Shown here: positions 1 to 9,535 of the stretch, piece after piece
Layout of the letters: the number at the start of each line of letters is the position of its first letter
Numbering within the stretch: position 1 is the stretch's first letter
The notes under the pieces: model-generated
Database searches by the model: none
What the model was told of the DNA's origin: nothing
The model's input: the letters and a program-made list of their open reading frames with translations, nothing else
Assembly (NCBI RefSeq): GCF_027942865.1
Contig: NC_134516.1
Span: 24,139,322-24,203,321 of the forward strand
Direction of reading: 5' to 3'
DNA length: 64,000 bases
Source of the DNA: Odontesthes bonariensis
Lineage: Eukaryota; Chordata; Actinopteri; Atheriniformes; Atherinopsidae
Program-made: the position numbers and the translations under genes

Positions 1-645
1 GTGAGGCTTCAGCCACCAAACCCTGGTGATAGACCTTGCCTTGGTCGAGAATACCGAACCAGAAGTATCCACCTAAGGTGTCGAGCAAGTCACGTATGCG
101 AGGCAATGGATGCCTGTCGGGCACAGTTTTCTGGTTTAATAGACGATAGTCTATACACAGACGGAGTGAACCGTCCTTCTTTCGCACGCACACAATGGGA
201 GCAGCATAAGAGGACTTGGATTTTACTATCCATCCCCTCACAAGGAGGTCTTGAACATACTCTTTAACTTCCCGTATTAGTAGCTTTGGTATGGAAGTAT
301 ATGCTCGCTGCACTGGTATATCATCTTTTAGGTTAATTACCATTTGTAGATTGGGGTTGCAGCCAATATCATTCCCATCCTTTGCGAAAGCTCCGCACTC
401 CTCAAGCAACATCCTCTTGACAATCTCTTGTTGTTCCTCTTCTAGATGATCAAGATTGACTGGTGGGAGCCAAGAAGTCGCAGCAGGTGCAGCTGATTCA
501 ACCGTTACTTTGTGAACTGTTACCGTAGGTTGTGGTTCATTTTGGGTTTCAGTCCCCACAATTCGTTCAATCGGCTGTAAGGTGCTTAAGACTGTCTTTC
601 CGGTCAAGGTAATGTCATGTTTGGTGTCGTTATTTACAGCGATTG
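1..645 (-). pseudogene. Reverse transcriptase, N-terminal part, Ty3/gypsy type (partial at edge)
   Basis: The minus strand from about 645 to base 1 stays open in one frame. Upstream comes the linker typical of Ty3/gypsy pol, with acidic stretches that precede the polymerase. Near the edge are clear reverse-transcriptase motifs: the LCIDYR block (about base 140 downward), a KKDGS block just before it, and the first catalytic-Asp block ILDQGK (about 30-60). The preceding protease frame stops at 634, and a homologous-looking protease/RT linker resumes in another frame at once. One small indel near 635-650 therefore separates the two; it could be a mutation or an assembly error. The YxDD motif and all later domains lie outside the window. 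Confidence 0.8.
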
Positions 646-1608
646 TGACATGCAGCGATTAGCTGCATTTTGTATTTCGACTAACCCTGTCAAGACATCT
701 AGCTGCTCTAGGGCCGGACTGCTCTCATCATCAGCCTCAAACAACACCAGAGAATCGGACGAGTTCATGGTGGGTGGAACCCGGCACCTTACCCAGGTGA
801 CCTGTCCCGCTGGGATAACCACGTCCCTTTCACCTGTTCTTAAGCGGCCTTGTGTCACGTTTGGCTCTACCGTCTGAATGAAGTTCACCATCACTTCCGC
901 TTTCTCAGGGGGAAGACAGATGGCATTACAAAGCAACGTGACAAGAGTAGGTATCAACCGTTCTGGTTGTCCCTCAATGATCTGCTCCAGAACATTGAAA
1001 CCAATCAATGGTTTGTCCAAAGTAGGCAACGTGCTGACGAGGACTGGAGTACTGATGGAGAGACTGGGGTCCTCACCCCCAGGTAAGTTGATCATGATGG
1101 GTACCCAGCCATCGAATGGTATGGATTCCCCATTGACTGCACACACTTTTAACTCATCCATTTCCTCAATGATTTCTGACAGTGGTCGCATGATTAAGTC
1201 GGGTAAGTATCTGTCTTTCCACTCTCGACTTATGATACTAACTTGAGCACCTGTATCAAGTAATGCTTTCACTGCTAAACCGTTTAAGTTACATTGTATA
1301 AGGGATTTCTTCCCAATTAGCTTAGCGACTGCTCCACGTTTAGTGTGAAGTGACATAACACTAGACGGAGCAAGTGTCTCACCTTGTTGAGAGTTAGCTA
1401 CTTCTGGTGTAACTGACAAGGGAGAACCTGATTTGCTGTGGTGACAGCTAGTTTGGGCCTTTACCTCGCTTAGGTGCTCAGTCTGGGGTTCTTTACTGGA
1501 CTCGGTCACTGGCTGCCCCGCTGCAGAGACCGGTTCGCGTTTCCCTGGTTCTTTGGTTTCTTTAAACAACCAAGCGCCCTGTGACCCTCTTCCCCGCAGA
1601 AGAAACAA
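634..1608 (-). CDS. Retropepsin (protease) part of pol, Ty3/gypsy type
   Basis: The frame is 324 codons long and lies -1 to gag, overlapping the gag end by about 100 bases, so it is probably read by ribosomal frameshifting rather than from its own start. Residues 1-80 are a low-complexity Ser/Pro/Glu linker. An aspartic protease core follows: the LLDTG catalytic motif with the active Asp at about residue 118, then AQVSIIS. A second hydrophobic half with the block PLIGFNVL lies near residues 200-210. The enzyme would cut the Gag-Pol polyprotein inside virus-like particles. The frame ends at 634 before joining reverse transcriptase, which looks like damage in this copy. Confidence 0.8.
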   Translation of the reverse strand: MFLLRGRGSQGAWLFKETKEPGKREPVSAAGQPVTESSKEPQTEHLSEVKAQTSCHHSKSGSPLSVTPEVANSQQGETLAPSSVMSLHTKRGAVAKLIGKKSLIQCNLNGLAVKALLDTGAQVSIISREWKDRYLPDLIMRPLSEIIEEMDELKVCAVNGESIPFDGWVPIMINLPGGEDPSLSISTPVLVSTLPTLDKPLIGFNVLEQIIEGQPERLIPTLVTLLCNAICLPPEKAEVMVNFIQTVEPNVTQGRLRTGERDVVIPAGQVTWVRCRVPPTMNSSDSLVLFEADDESSPALEQLDVLTGLVEIQNAANRCMSQSL

Positions 1609-3260
1609 TGGCGACAGTCTGAGCAGTTCAGTTCAACACATTTCGGACACCCAAAAGGTTTGTCTCTTCTGTTTCTTGACCTGTTTTGTGTATATGGGTT
1701 CACTGGGTCTGATGGTCGCAACAGGGTCTGTTGTCTCATCGCTTCCACCAGTCCGGTGAGCTCATTAACTTTAGCTGTAAGCTCTTTGATTGGGTCTGTC
1801 TTTGTTGTGTGGACTGGTTTATCTTGCTTACTGCACTCTTGAGCGGTGCTGAGTTCAGACTGAACACTGTGTGCACTGGTTGTGTTCTGCCTACGAGAAG
1901 AACCGATTCTTTTTTGTCTCTCACTTTCCTCGCTAGTGATTCTCATTATGTGGCGCAGGATTGTTTCATCACTAACCTCACCACTTGACAATAGAGGCTT
2001 TAACTCTCGTCGAATGTCACTGTGTTTATAGCCTAGCCCCTGGTAGACTGAATGTAAAAAGACATCCTGAACAGTAGCTGGACTATACTGTATGCCTGAG
2101 TCTGACAGTTTGGATGTGAAGAGGACACGCTGCTTCAACCCTATCACACGGTAGAGGAACTGCTGTGGCGTCTCACTCTCTTCTTGTCGGGCACACATTA
2201 ACTCTTGAAATAGTTCTGTACTGTTTTTCTCTCTCAGGTGGGCCTGGAGAAAACCCTTCAGTTCTATTACGGTGAGATCGTCTTTATTGATTAGCATGTC
2301 TTTGAAAGTTCCGGGCTTTTTTATTCTGAGCACACCGCGAACTATCTCTGTGTCAGGGAAGCCTTCTCTGATCCCCTCATCCATCTGTTTGCAAATGTTG
2401 TTATAGCTTATGTCTGATGAATGATCGCCAACCTGACCCCCTTGCACTTTAAACTCTCTTCTCTGGATGTAGGAAAGATCTCTCAAAGAGATTAACCCTT
2501 CCCGGGCAGGCTGGGCCATGGGCTGCCCATGTGAACTGGTTCTGGGTGAGTCACTATGGGTGTTGTTAACTTGAGCTGGTGACCCTGAAGAGTGTTGTGG
2601 TGACTGTTCAGCAGGTAACATTACACTCTGCCTAAGCCTTTTACCAAGCTCCTCATAGCTGTTTAACATTTCCTGTAGTTCAGTATTTGTGATACTGGAG
2701 ACTGCTTTAGCTGATGTTCTCACAGGGCTAACTGTGGAACTGTCACTGGACTTGTTATCAGAAACAGAACTGACTGGGCCAGTCTGACTAGCTGCGCCTA
2801 CAACTTGAGACTGATCAACCATGTTAGCTGTAGTGATCAAAGGTACAGTTTGTGGGGGACTAACACCCATGTCACCTGTGGAGTGAGCTGTAGGTGCTAC
2901 TGTCTGTGTAGTGTAGGGATCTTCATCCTCATCTTCATTGGTTCTATACAGTAGCTCTCGATTCTTTACCAAATCATCAATGAAGTCCATTAACACTAAC
3001 AACTCCCCCATCCCACCGTCCTCTAACTCAAGTAAGGGCTTACTGTTCATGAAAGAACTGATGTGGTCGAAGCAGTCCTCCGGATCTTCCTTGTCGATGT
3101 CTGGCTGATCCCGACCTGCCACTGGACCAACTTTTTCGGCGACCTGGTAGAGCTCTGTCGTTGTCAGGTTGTGGAGGCTTTTCCTAATGTCCCACACTAG
3201 GCGCTTCCTCCCACTCCCGGCCATGGCTGTAGCTCCCCGCTGTCCCTCTCGCTCGGTCAC
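1506..3260 (-). CDS. Gag of Ty3/gypsy-type retrotransposon
   Basis: This is an intact 584-codon frame. The N-terminus is basic (AGSGRKR), a Ser/Thr/Gln-rich middle runs over about residues 100-270, and a capsid-like helical region covers about 300-430. A zinc knuckle CX2CX4HX4C (CFFCGEEGHRALGC) sits at about residues 552-565, just before the end. A cysteine-rich stretch precedes it. The product would assemble the particle and bind element RNA. Two Met codons lie 12 residues apart near the start, and either could be used. A T-TTA-AAG heptamer directly after the zinc knuckle is in the frame needed for -1 slippage into protease. Confidence 0.85.
   Translation of the reverse strand: MTEREGQRGATAMAGSGRKRLVWDIRKSLHNLTTTELYQVAEKVGPVAGRDQPDIDKEDPEDCFDHISSFMNSKPLLELEDGGMGELLVLMDFIDDLVKNRELLYRTNEDEDEDPYTTQTVAPTAHSTGDMGVSPPQTVPLITTANMVDQSQVVGAASQTGPVSSVSDNKSSDSSTVSPVRTSAKAVSSITNTELQEMLNSYEELGKRLRQSVMLPAEQSPQHSSGSPAQVNNTHSDSPRTSSHGQPMAQPAREGLISLRDLSYIQRREFKVQGGQVGDHSSDISYNNICKQMDEGIREGFPDTEIVRGVLRIKKPGTFKDMLINKDDLTVIELKGFLQAHLREKNSTELFQELMCARQEESETPQQFLYRVIGLKQRVLFTSKLSDSGIQYSPATVQDVFLHSVYQGLGYKHSDIRRELKPLLSSGEVSDETILRHIMRITSEESERQKRIGSSRRQNTTSAHSVQSELSTAQECSKQDKPVHTTKTDPIKELTAKVNELTGLVEAMRQQTLLRPSDPVNPYTQNRSRNRRDKPFGCPKCVELNCSDCRHCFFCGEEGHRALGCLKKPKNQGNANRSLQRGSQ
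1560..1566 (-). promoter_or_regulatory. Candidate -1 ribosomal frameshift heptamer TTTAAAG
   Basis: On the minus strand the heptamer TTTAAAG is split T-TTA-AAG relative to the gag frame, the X-XXY-YYZ arrangement used for -1 slippage. It lies inside the gag/protease overlap. A possible stem (CGGTC with GACCG, enclosing CTGC with GCAG) lies about 27 bases downstream, which is farther than the usual 5-9 bases. Confidence 0.45.
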
Positions 3261-3374
3261 TCGGCACGACGGTTCAGTCTCGGCTCCAAGTCACTGCTCG
3301 CTCAGCCCACATCAGCTCTGGTCCTGGTCCCAGATGTCATCAATGGATCAGCTCCGAACCGGAAGGCGGCGCCG

Positions 3375-3392
3375 ATCCCGGACGAGCCCCCA
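3375..3392 (-). other. Primer binding site complementary to tRNA-Pro
   Basis: The minus strand reads TGGGGGCTCGTCCGGGAT, the tRNA-Pro primer binding site known from murine gammaretroviruses. It starts six bases after the LTR end, the right place for minus-strand priming. Confidence 0.85.
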
Positions 3393-3397
3393 AGATT

Positions 3398-4424
3398 TGT
3401 TACGGGCCCCGTGCACAGGGACCGCGTAGACAAATAAGTTACCTGTGAAAGCAGGTGAAGAACGGAGTAATGAAACACGAGGCTTCTTTGTTTTCCTCCA
3501 GAGTGTGTCTGAGTCTGATTTATTTTACATAAAATAAAAGCTATGTAAACACTAGACAATCTTCTTATTCACTGGTTCTTTGTTCACATTTAACTCAACT
3601 GACACATGTTCACTTTAACCCTCTTTTTCAGTTTCTCTACTCATCACATTTCTTCTTTTACACACAGAAATTATATCAAACAATATCAGTAAACACGTTA
3701 CCTGTTTGTATTGTTCAGTAATTAACTGTTAAAACCACTATTTAAAGTGTATCATAGAAATCCAGTATGTTGGTAAGTAATCTGTTAACCACACAGAATT
3801 GCTTAGTGCTCGTGTTCCCTTAGCTTATCAGCTCACCAGCTCAGTCACTTATATAATTAATATAACAGTAAATATTCATAAAACACCATAACGAAATACA
3901 TTTTACCCAAAACAGTTTCACAGTATATCCAGCGCACCGGCTCTCCTTAACGAGCGCTAAACCATAATGAGCTCAGCTCTAATGGCGGCCAGACGGGAAA
4001 CTTCCCTCGTTACAAACTCGCTTTTCCTGTAATTAACTCGGCCGAAACATCTTAACTCTCTGGTTTATATTAACACAGGTAACAAGCAACAATACAAACA
4101 ATATTTTTATCGGTGTTCACCACACTACCGACCTGTGAAAGCAGGTGAAGAACAGAGTAATGAAACACGAGGCTTCTTTGTTTTCCTCCAGAGTGTGTCT
4201 GAGGGAGCAGCGAAAGGTGGCGCTCTATTACCGTACCCCCGAACACCTGGAGCAACCACAAACGTTCCGCCCCCCCTGCTTTCAAAATAAAATAACCCGT
4301 TTTATATGGTTTTTTTCGGCTTTTGTTTTAAATAAAAATAAATACATTAATGAAAAGTGTCCCATTAACACAGCATTTACATAAAATAATATTAATGTGG
4401 CCATTCCCTCTCAGGGGTGCCACA
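3398..4424 (-). repeat. 5' LTR of the Ty3/gypsy-type element (about 1.03 kb)
   Basis: The inner edge is set by the adjacent tRNA-Pro site and the TAACA terminus; the outer edge is taken at TGTGGCACC (minus strand), giving TG...CA ends. The outer boundary is less certain because the partner LTR is outside the window. A direct repeat of about 70 bp occurs twice inside it, near 3443-3512 and 4133-4202, with one clear difference and about 620 bases of AT-rich sequence between the copies. This suggests an internal duplication or a nested insertion. Confidence 0.6.
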
Positions 4425-4579
4425 TATAGTAACGAAGTAGATGTACTTTGTTACACTACTTAAGTACTTTCCTTGAGTTTTTAATTTTTTTTTTAAATCA
4501 GTACTTCAACTTTTACTCTACTACATTTAGAAGCTAAAAAAAAAAAAAACTTTCACTCCATTACTTTGACATTTGCCAC
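4425..4579. mobile_element. Left remnant of a hAT-like DNA transposon, split by the ERV
   Basis: The segment holds a TAGTAACGAAGTAGATGTAC-type terminal region and A/T runs, a pattern common at ends of fish non-autonomous DNA elements. It resumes at 14611 beyond the ERV. The CCAC at 4576-4579 is repeated at 14611-14614, so the two pieces were one sequence before the ERV inserted. Confidence 0.45.
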
Positions 4580-4899
4580 TGTGGGAGAAGGATGTCATGA
4601 CATGTTCATGACTTCTGGCCTAGTTACATCCTGGGCCTTGTTGACTGATTCATATGAATATGGGTAAAAGGTAGTATGGGCTGTTTACATTTAGGGCAGA
4701 CGCTCGGCGTCGCAGGAAGAGATTGAGTCCGGATGACGCATGCATGTTATGATTAAACCAGTATAAAGTTGGTTCACAGAATGAAGACGGTGGACATTTT
4801 GCACATTCTGAATGCACGTTTTGCTGTGACGGTTTGTTCAATAAACTCCCCAATGGACGGCTGACCAACGCGGGATTCGACTCTAATTTCTCCACAACA
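4580..4899 (+). repeat. 5' LTR of the ERV
   Basis: TG...CA ends (TGTGGGAGAA to TTCTCCACAACA). It contains a TATA-like CAGTATAAAG near 4760 and an AATAAA signal near 4840, in the order expected for U3-R-U5. It differs from the 3' LTR at three positions. Confidence 0.9.
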
Positions 4900-4902
4900 T
4901 AA

Positions 4903-4914
4903 TGGTGACCCCGA
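4903..4914 (+). other. Primer binding site, tRNA-Trp-like
   Basis: TGGTGACCCCGA begins three bases after the LTR and matches the first 12 bases of the tRNA-Trp site used by avian sarcoma-leukosis viruses. The match weakens after that, so the primer assignment is tentative. Confidence 0.6.
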
Positions 4915-7900
4915 ATTCGTGAGAGTTTGCATCTGGATCCCGGCGGAGCGTGTCCTCTGTGCCCCGACAACCGACATCAGCTGTAACAAGCCGGCAGGTG
5001 GGATTTTGTTCCTACCATTACACAGTTGATCTCGGTTAGTGGAGCACAGCTGACGGCTTCTTCCGGCTTCCCCAAATTTAAAAGAACACAGGAGAGAGAC
5101 GGATCTTGCACACGGTAAGCTCTTCCATTGTTACCTCTGCGCAGGGGGGCTGTTGAAATTGTTGAAATTGTGGGCCAAGGGGAGCCAAGTGTTTTAATTG
5201 AGATAAAAATTGGGTAAACAGCAGCTTATGTGAGACGTGTTTTGTGAAGCAGACAGCTGTGAGCAGCTGGTCGGGCTATTGTGTTGTTGTATTTTTTTGT
5301 TGGTAATTAAGAAGGACTATAGTCGCTGCGCTCCAGCCAATTGTGAATCGGATGAATTCAAACTGGATTAATTAATAGCTGTAAAGAAGCGGGTAGGCCG
5401 TTGAGCGACCACCAATAGTACCTCTTGCGTTCTATCAGCCATCCTTCAATGCATGGGGAGGAGGAACACTGACGGGAGTACGGGGTACACTAGACGCATT
5501 AAACATACGTGAAAATTATTTTCACTAGTCAAGGAGTAAAACGAATACTGATAATTGATTGACTGGCGAACATTAAAGTTCAACGATTGAATCAATCAGG
5601 CTTTCAAAAAAAACTCTGAAATGAAAAAATCCAGTTCTATGAGGAGCACATTTTAAGTATATATGTTTATATCATTTTATATATCTGCCTAGAACTCTTT
5701 GGAGTTATCCGAGACCTCAGTATAAAGACATTTAAGAGAAAGTTCAAATTCGTTTATGAAATTGGCCACAGGAGATTATTATTGAGAGGTCACAGCGAAG
5801 CTGGTAAAGTACACGTCAGCATCTGTTGCTTTGGTCAGAGACCATATCACAAGGCTTGTAGGGAAAACACATTTTGTATTCCATATATTGCCGACACCAA
5901 CATCTCCTGAAAAATTAAAAGTCTAAATGAAAGAAATTGATAATTTAAAAATGTGAAGATTTGAACGGTGACTGACACAAAACTTTGATCGACCGACTTG
6001 GTGATCGACTGACTTGGTGATCGACCGACTTGGTGTGAGTGTGTGGGACCGGTCTCTGTTGTCTGTCAATGTGTGTGTGAAACCTGATGTTTGTGTGAAT
6101 CAAGAAAGAGAAGAAAAGAAAAAAGGTTCTGACTCATATCATCCCTTGACTTTTGAGTATTCGTAGCATTTTAAGTTAAACTCAGATTTGCTTCATTGTT
6201 ATAATTTGCTTCATTGTTATAGTTGCCACATTATTAACTTGGGGAGATAAGGAGTTGTTGCAGTAATGCGCTATGACTTTTTCGTTGAGTGCATCTTGTT
6301 ATTATTGAATTATTGAGTACTGCTGTGATTGGTGTTAAGTTTCTAAAGTTCTATTCTCAACAGGCGAGTGAATGTGTTTTGGCTTTCAGGGGGACAGAGG
6401 GTGCTGCGCGTTCACGAGGCTGGTGCTCTGTCCTTGACAGTTCTCTGCTGCTGCAAATGTTCGTGTGTGATCACATTTTCTTTCCTTGTGTCTTCCAGGG
6501 GCACTTTATGGTTGAACTGTAATAATTATTAGTTTTCTTTAGGTAATGTGCTAATTGCGGAGTTGTTATCAGTCGAGTAATGAGGGTTTCGCAATTCTAG
6601 AGGAGAGGTTGCTGTCTCTAGTCAAGTTGAATGTGACATTCCTGATAAAGAAAGTTTTTCGCTTATGCATTGTTTCTGTATCTTTTGATTTGTAGTTTCC
6701 CTGTCCACAGCGTGTTAAATTGTATTTCGTTCTCTTTCTTAACAAATGCCATTTCGAGGTGAAGAATAGTGCAACTGTTATTTCTGTGTTAAATTGTATT
6801 TCTTCTCTGTCCAGCTGGAAAGTTTGTATTTCCTCCTTTTTCTCAACTTGTAACAAAAAGTGTGACTTTAAACGCCATTTTGAGTTGGGGTGTGGTTCAA
6901 TTGTTATGTCTGGTTCAATTGTTATGCTTGGGAGGAGTTAATAACAGTCTAGGAAGCAGATGTAATGATGTGTTCAGATTTGGTTGGTTAGAAATTCACG
7001 TGGTTCAGTGGAGGCAGGCTTAGAGGTGTGTTCATATTTTATTGGTTAGAAGTTACGTGTCTCAGACGTGTCTCACTGGAGTTAGATTTAGAGGTGTGTT
7101 CAGATTTCATTGGTCAAAAAATATTTTTATTTCATTGGTCAGAATTGACGTAGCTGTGACGTACATTGGATCATCTGGATTGGTGGAGGACATTGTGTGT
7201 GGATTGGATCGGCAACATCCGGATGTGAGCAAAAGTTGGGGCAACGCCTTTAGCCTGAGTCACTTCATACAGAGTAAGCATTAACTGAGCTTTCGATTAG
7301 CAATAAATTAACATTGGGTAGCATTAGCAATACAGCAAGTATTGATTAGCAATAATTAGTATTGATTAGCAATAACTAGCATTGTTTAGCATTGATTAGC
7401 ATTGATTAGCAATCAATAGTATTGATTAGCAATGACTAGCGTTGAATGGCATAATTAGCATTCAATTAGCATTGGTCAACAAGGAAGCTAGTATTGATTA
7501 GCAATAAGTAGCATTGATTAGCAATAGTTAGCATTGGTTAGCAGTAGTAGCATTTGTTAGCATTTCGTTAGCCATAATTAGCATTGATCAGAAAGACAAT
7601 TAGCATTGATTAGCAATAGCAATAAGGCAAATATTGGTTTAAATCTTAATTAGCAATAGGTTAGCATTTATTAGCAACAGCTAGGAAGCTAACATCAATT
7701 GGCATTGGTTAGAAGTCAAAAAGCTAAATTAGCCTAACATTGAATTAACATTGGTTTAATTTAAAAAAAACCAACCTAGAGCATAAGCTTTCAAAGCTAA
7801 CGTAGGCTAACCTTAACATTAGCATTGACAACATCCAATCCAATAATTAGCTGCATCTAAGCTAAATTTAGCCGAGCATTAAATTAGCATTGATTAGAGT

Positions 7901-7926
7901 TAAATAATTAGTTTTATTTAAATTGA

Positions 7927-7964
<38 letters not shown>

Positions 7965-8062
7965 GGGAATACGAATAATAAATAAGGAAAATTTAGAAAA
8001 TAGATAAGTAAATAAAAAGAAAAAGTCAAAAGACAATAGAAGGGAACTAACTAGGTGAAACA
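4915..8062 (+). other. Long ERV leader with several repeat families, no convincing gene
   Basis: About 3.1 kb separate the primer site from gag and show no recognisable coding domain. The leader contains three near-copies of a 19-bp GATCGACCGACTTGGT-type unit (5988-6035). It also has two or three near-copies of a roughly 70-bp unit beginning AGAGGTGTGTTCA (6975-7135) and a long degenerate TTAGCATTGA array (7290-7900). A run of 31 A followed by six G lies at 7931-7967. It probably carries packaging or splice signals, but none is identified here. Confidence 0.6.
7290..7900 (+). repeat. Degenerate TTAGCATTGA-type array in the ERV leader
   Basis: Short words TTAGCATTGA, TTAGCAAT and TTAGCATT recur dozens of times with irregular spacing over about 600 bases. 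This is a decayed simple repeat rather than a clean tandem array. Confidence 0.75.
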
Positions 8063-9535
8063 ATGGATGTAACACCAACAATAATCATCAGCGCCAAACA
8101 TCCTGAACATTCCAAAGATATTAAAAAGATATCTCTAAAATGGGAAAAACGAACAAAAATTAACGTCTCACCCTGGCCAAAAGGTGGCACTTTCAATGTA
8201 ACTACCTGTAAGATTATGGAACAAAGGATTAAAGCTTACAAACCAAAGGACAAAAGCAAAAAGAGACAGGAAAAAAGAGAGCTTGAATTAAAAGTTTTAC
8301 ATTTCTTTGAAAATGCAGAGCTATATCCAACACTGCCAGGAGCAGCAAACATACAAGGAGATTCTGAAATAAAAGATCATAAAATATCTCATGAACGTCC
8401 AGAACTACAAATAGCTACATCAAGCAGTCATGGAGCTCCTGAGCCAGACGCCATCTGTAATTCAGATCAGGCAAGGGGGCAGCTCCCACAAGATCAAAAA
8501 TCACCCGAACTGGCACCACCAGGTCAAAAGGCATCTTCTGAAGAACATAAGAGTCCAACAGCGTCAGCACCGAGTTTGATAGAAATGACGCAGGGACAGT
8601 ATGTGCCGTGGCAGACGCTCGTCCTAGGGGGTCTGGTTGCTCGATTGCCGGACATTCACACAGGTGCAAGTAGATGGATAAGAGCTTTTGAACAAGAGAC
8701 TGTGCATAAACTGTTGTCTGTGGGACACATTAAGGCAGTGTGGGCACTGTGTTTGGGAACTTCTACCATGGAGGGCATTTTGAGACACAGTGAGAATGAC
8801 TGGATGTTAAGCCACCGAGCTGATGGAACTGACTTTAATGCATATCGAGCTGCACTCTGGAGAGCGTTACGCGCTGAGTTTCCGGTGGGAGTGGACCTCG
8901 AAGCATTAAAGGGGGAGCCACTGTCAGGAACAGAGAGTCCGGCTGTGTACATTGCACAACAATTGAAGAAATGGAGACAAGAGTCTGAGGGAGAAATCGA
9001 GAAGAGCCCAGCTTGGGTGACATTGTTCAGAGTTTCCATCAAAGAGGCTCTGCCTGCCCCAGTTCAGGGGAGGCTGGAGGATGTGGTGGGGCTGAATTCA
9101 ATGTCACATGGACAATTCCGAGACCACGTGGTGCATGCAGTAAACAAATACAGAAAAGAACTGAAACTGAATGAGCAGGAGAAGGATATGCAAAGGGAAC
9201 TTGCACGGTTGCAGTTAGAAGAACTGCAAGCGAAGCAAGAGGTACGAAATGAGGCCATGACAGCGGGGGCCGCTGAACTGCCATCACAGGGGCAAGTCCA
9301 TCGTCGACCCTGTCAAAGGTCAAGAAGAGGTGCACCTGGAGGACGAAGGTCCTCGGGGGCGTGTTGGGCCTGTGGCGAGAGGGGACACTTTGTTTACAGC
9401 TGTCCGAGAGCACCGAGAAACCCGAGTGTTCGGCAGGATCGTGGCCAGTCCCTGGGGGGCGGAGCAAGTGGCCCGGCAGGTCCAAGGCGTTCCTCTGGCA
9501 GAGGAATCCCAGTATTGGTTTACATTGACATATAG
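8063..9535 (+). CDS. ERV Gag polyprotein, intact frame
   Basis: The 490-codon frame starts at an ATG in a good context (AAACAATGG). The N-terminus is basic matrix-like. A Pro/Gln-rich linker spans about residues 105-175, and a capsid-like region begins near YVPWQTLVLGG and runs to about 370. A charged helical, probably coiled-coil segment follows (about 370-410). One zinc knuckle CWACGERGHFVYSC (CX2CX4HX4C) is at residues 434-447. The product would form the particle and bind RNA. It is the only retroviral gene here without a break, which fits selection for a gag that still works or chance survival after a very recent insertion. The frame runs directly into reverse-transcriptase sequence in another frame, so protease has been lost. 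Confidence 0.85.
   Translation: MDVTPTIIISAKHPEHSKDIKKISLKWEKRTKINVSPWPKGGTFNVTTCKIMEQRIKAYKPKDKSKKRQEKRELELKVLHFFENAELYPTLPGAANIQGDSEIKDHKISHERPELQIATSSSHGAPEPDAICNSDQARGQLPQDQKSPELAPPGQKASSEEHKSPTASAPSLIEMTQGQYVPWQTLVLGGLVARLPDIHTGASRWIRAFEQETVHKLLSVGHIKAVWALCLGTSTMEGILRHSENDWMLSHRADGTDFNAYRAALWRALRAEFPVGVDLEALKGEPLSGTESPAVYIAQQLKKWRQESEGEIEKSPAWVTLFRVSIKEALPAPVQGRLEDVVGLNSMSHGQFRDHVVHAVNKYRKELKLNEQEKDMQRELARLQLEELQAKQEVRNEAMTAGAAELPSQGQVHRRPCQRSRRGAPGGRRSSGACWACGERGHFVYSCPRAPRNPSVRQDRGQSLGGGASGPAGPRRSSGRGIPVLVYIDI

Larger units (their letters stand above)
1..4424 (-). mobile_element. Ty3/gypsy-type LTR retrotransposon, 3' part cut off by the window edge
   Basis: On the minus strand the order is LTR (3398-4424), primer binding site, gag, retropepsin and reverse transcriptase, the normal gag-pol order of a Ty3/gypsy-like element. 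RNase H, integrase and the second LTR would lie before base 1, so completeness and insertion age cannot be judged. Gag and protease overlap in frames related by -1. A frame break separates protease from reverse transcriptase, so this copy is probably not active by itself. Confidence 0.85.
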
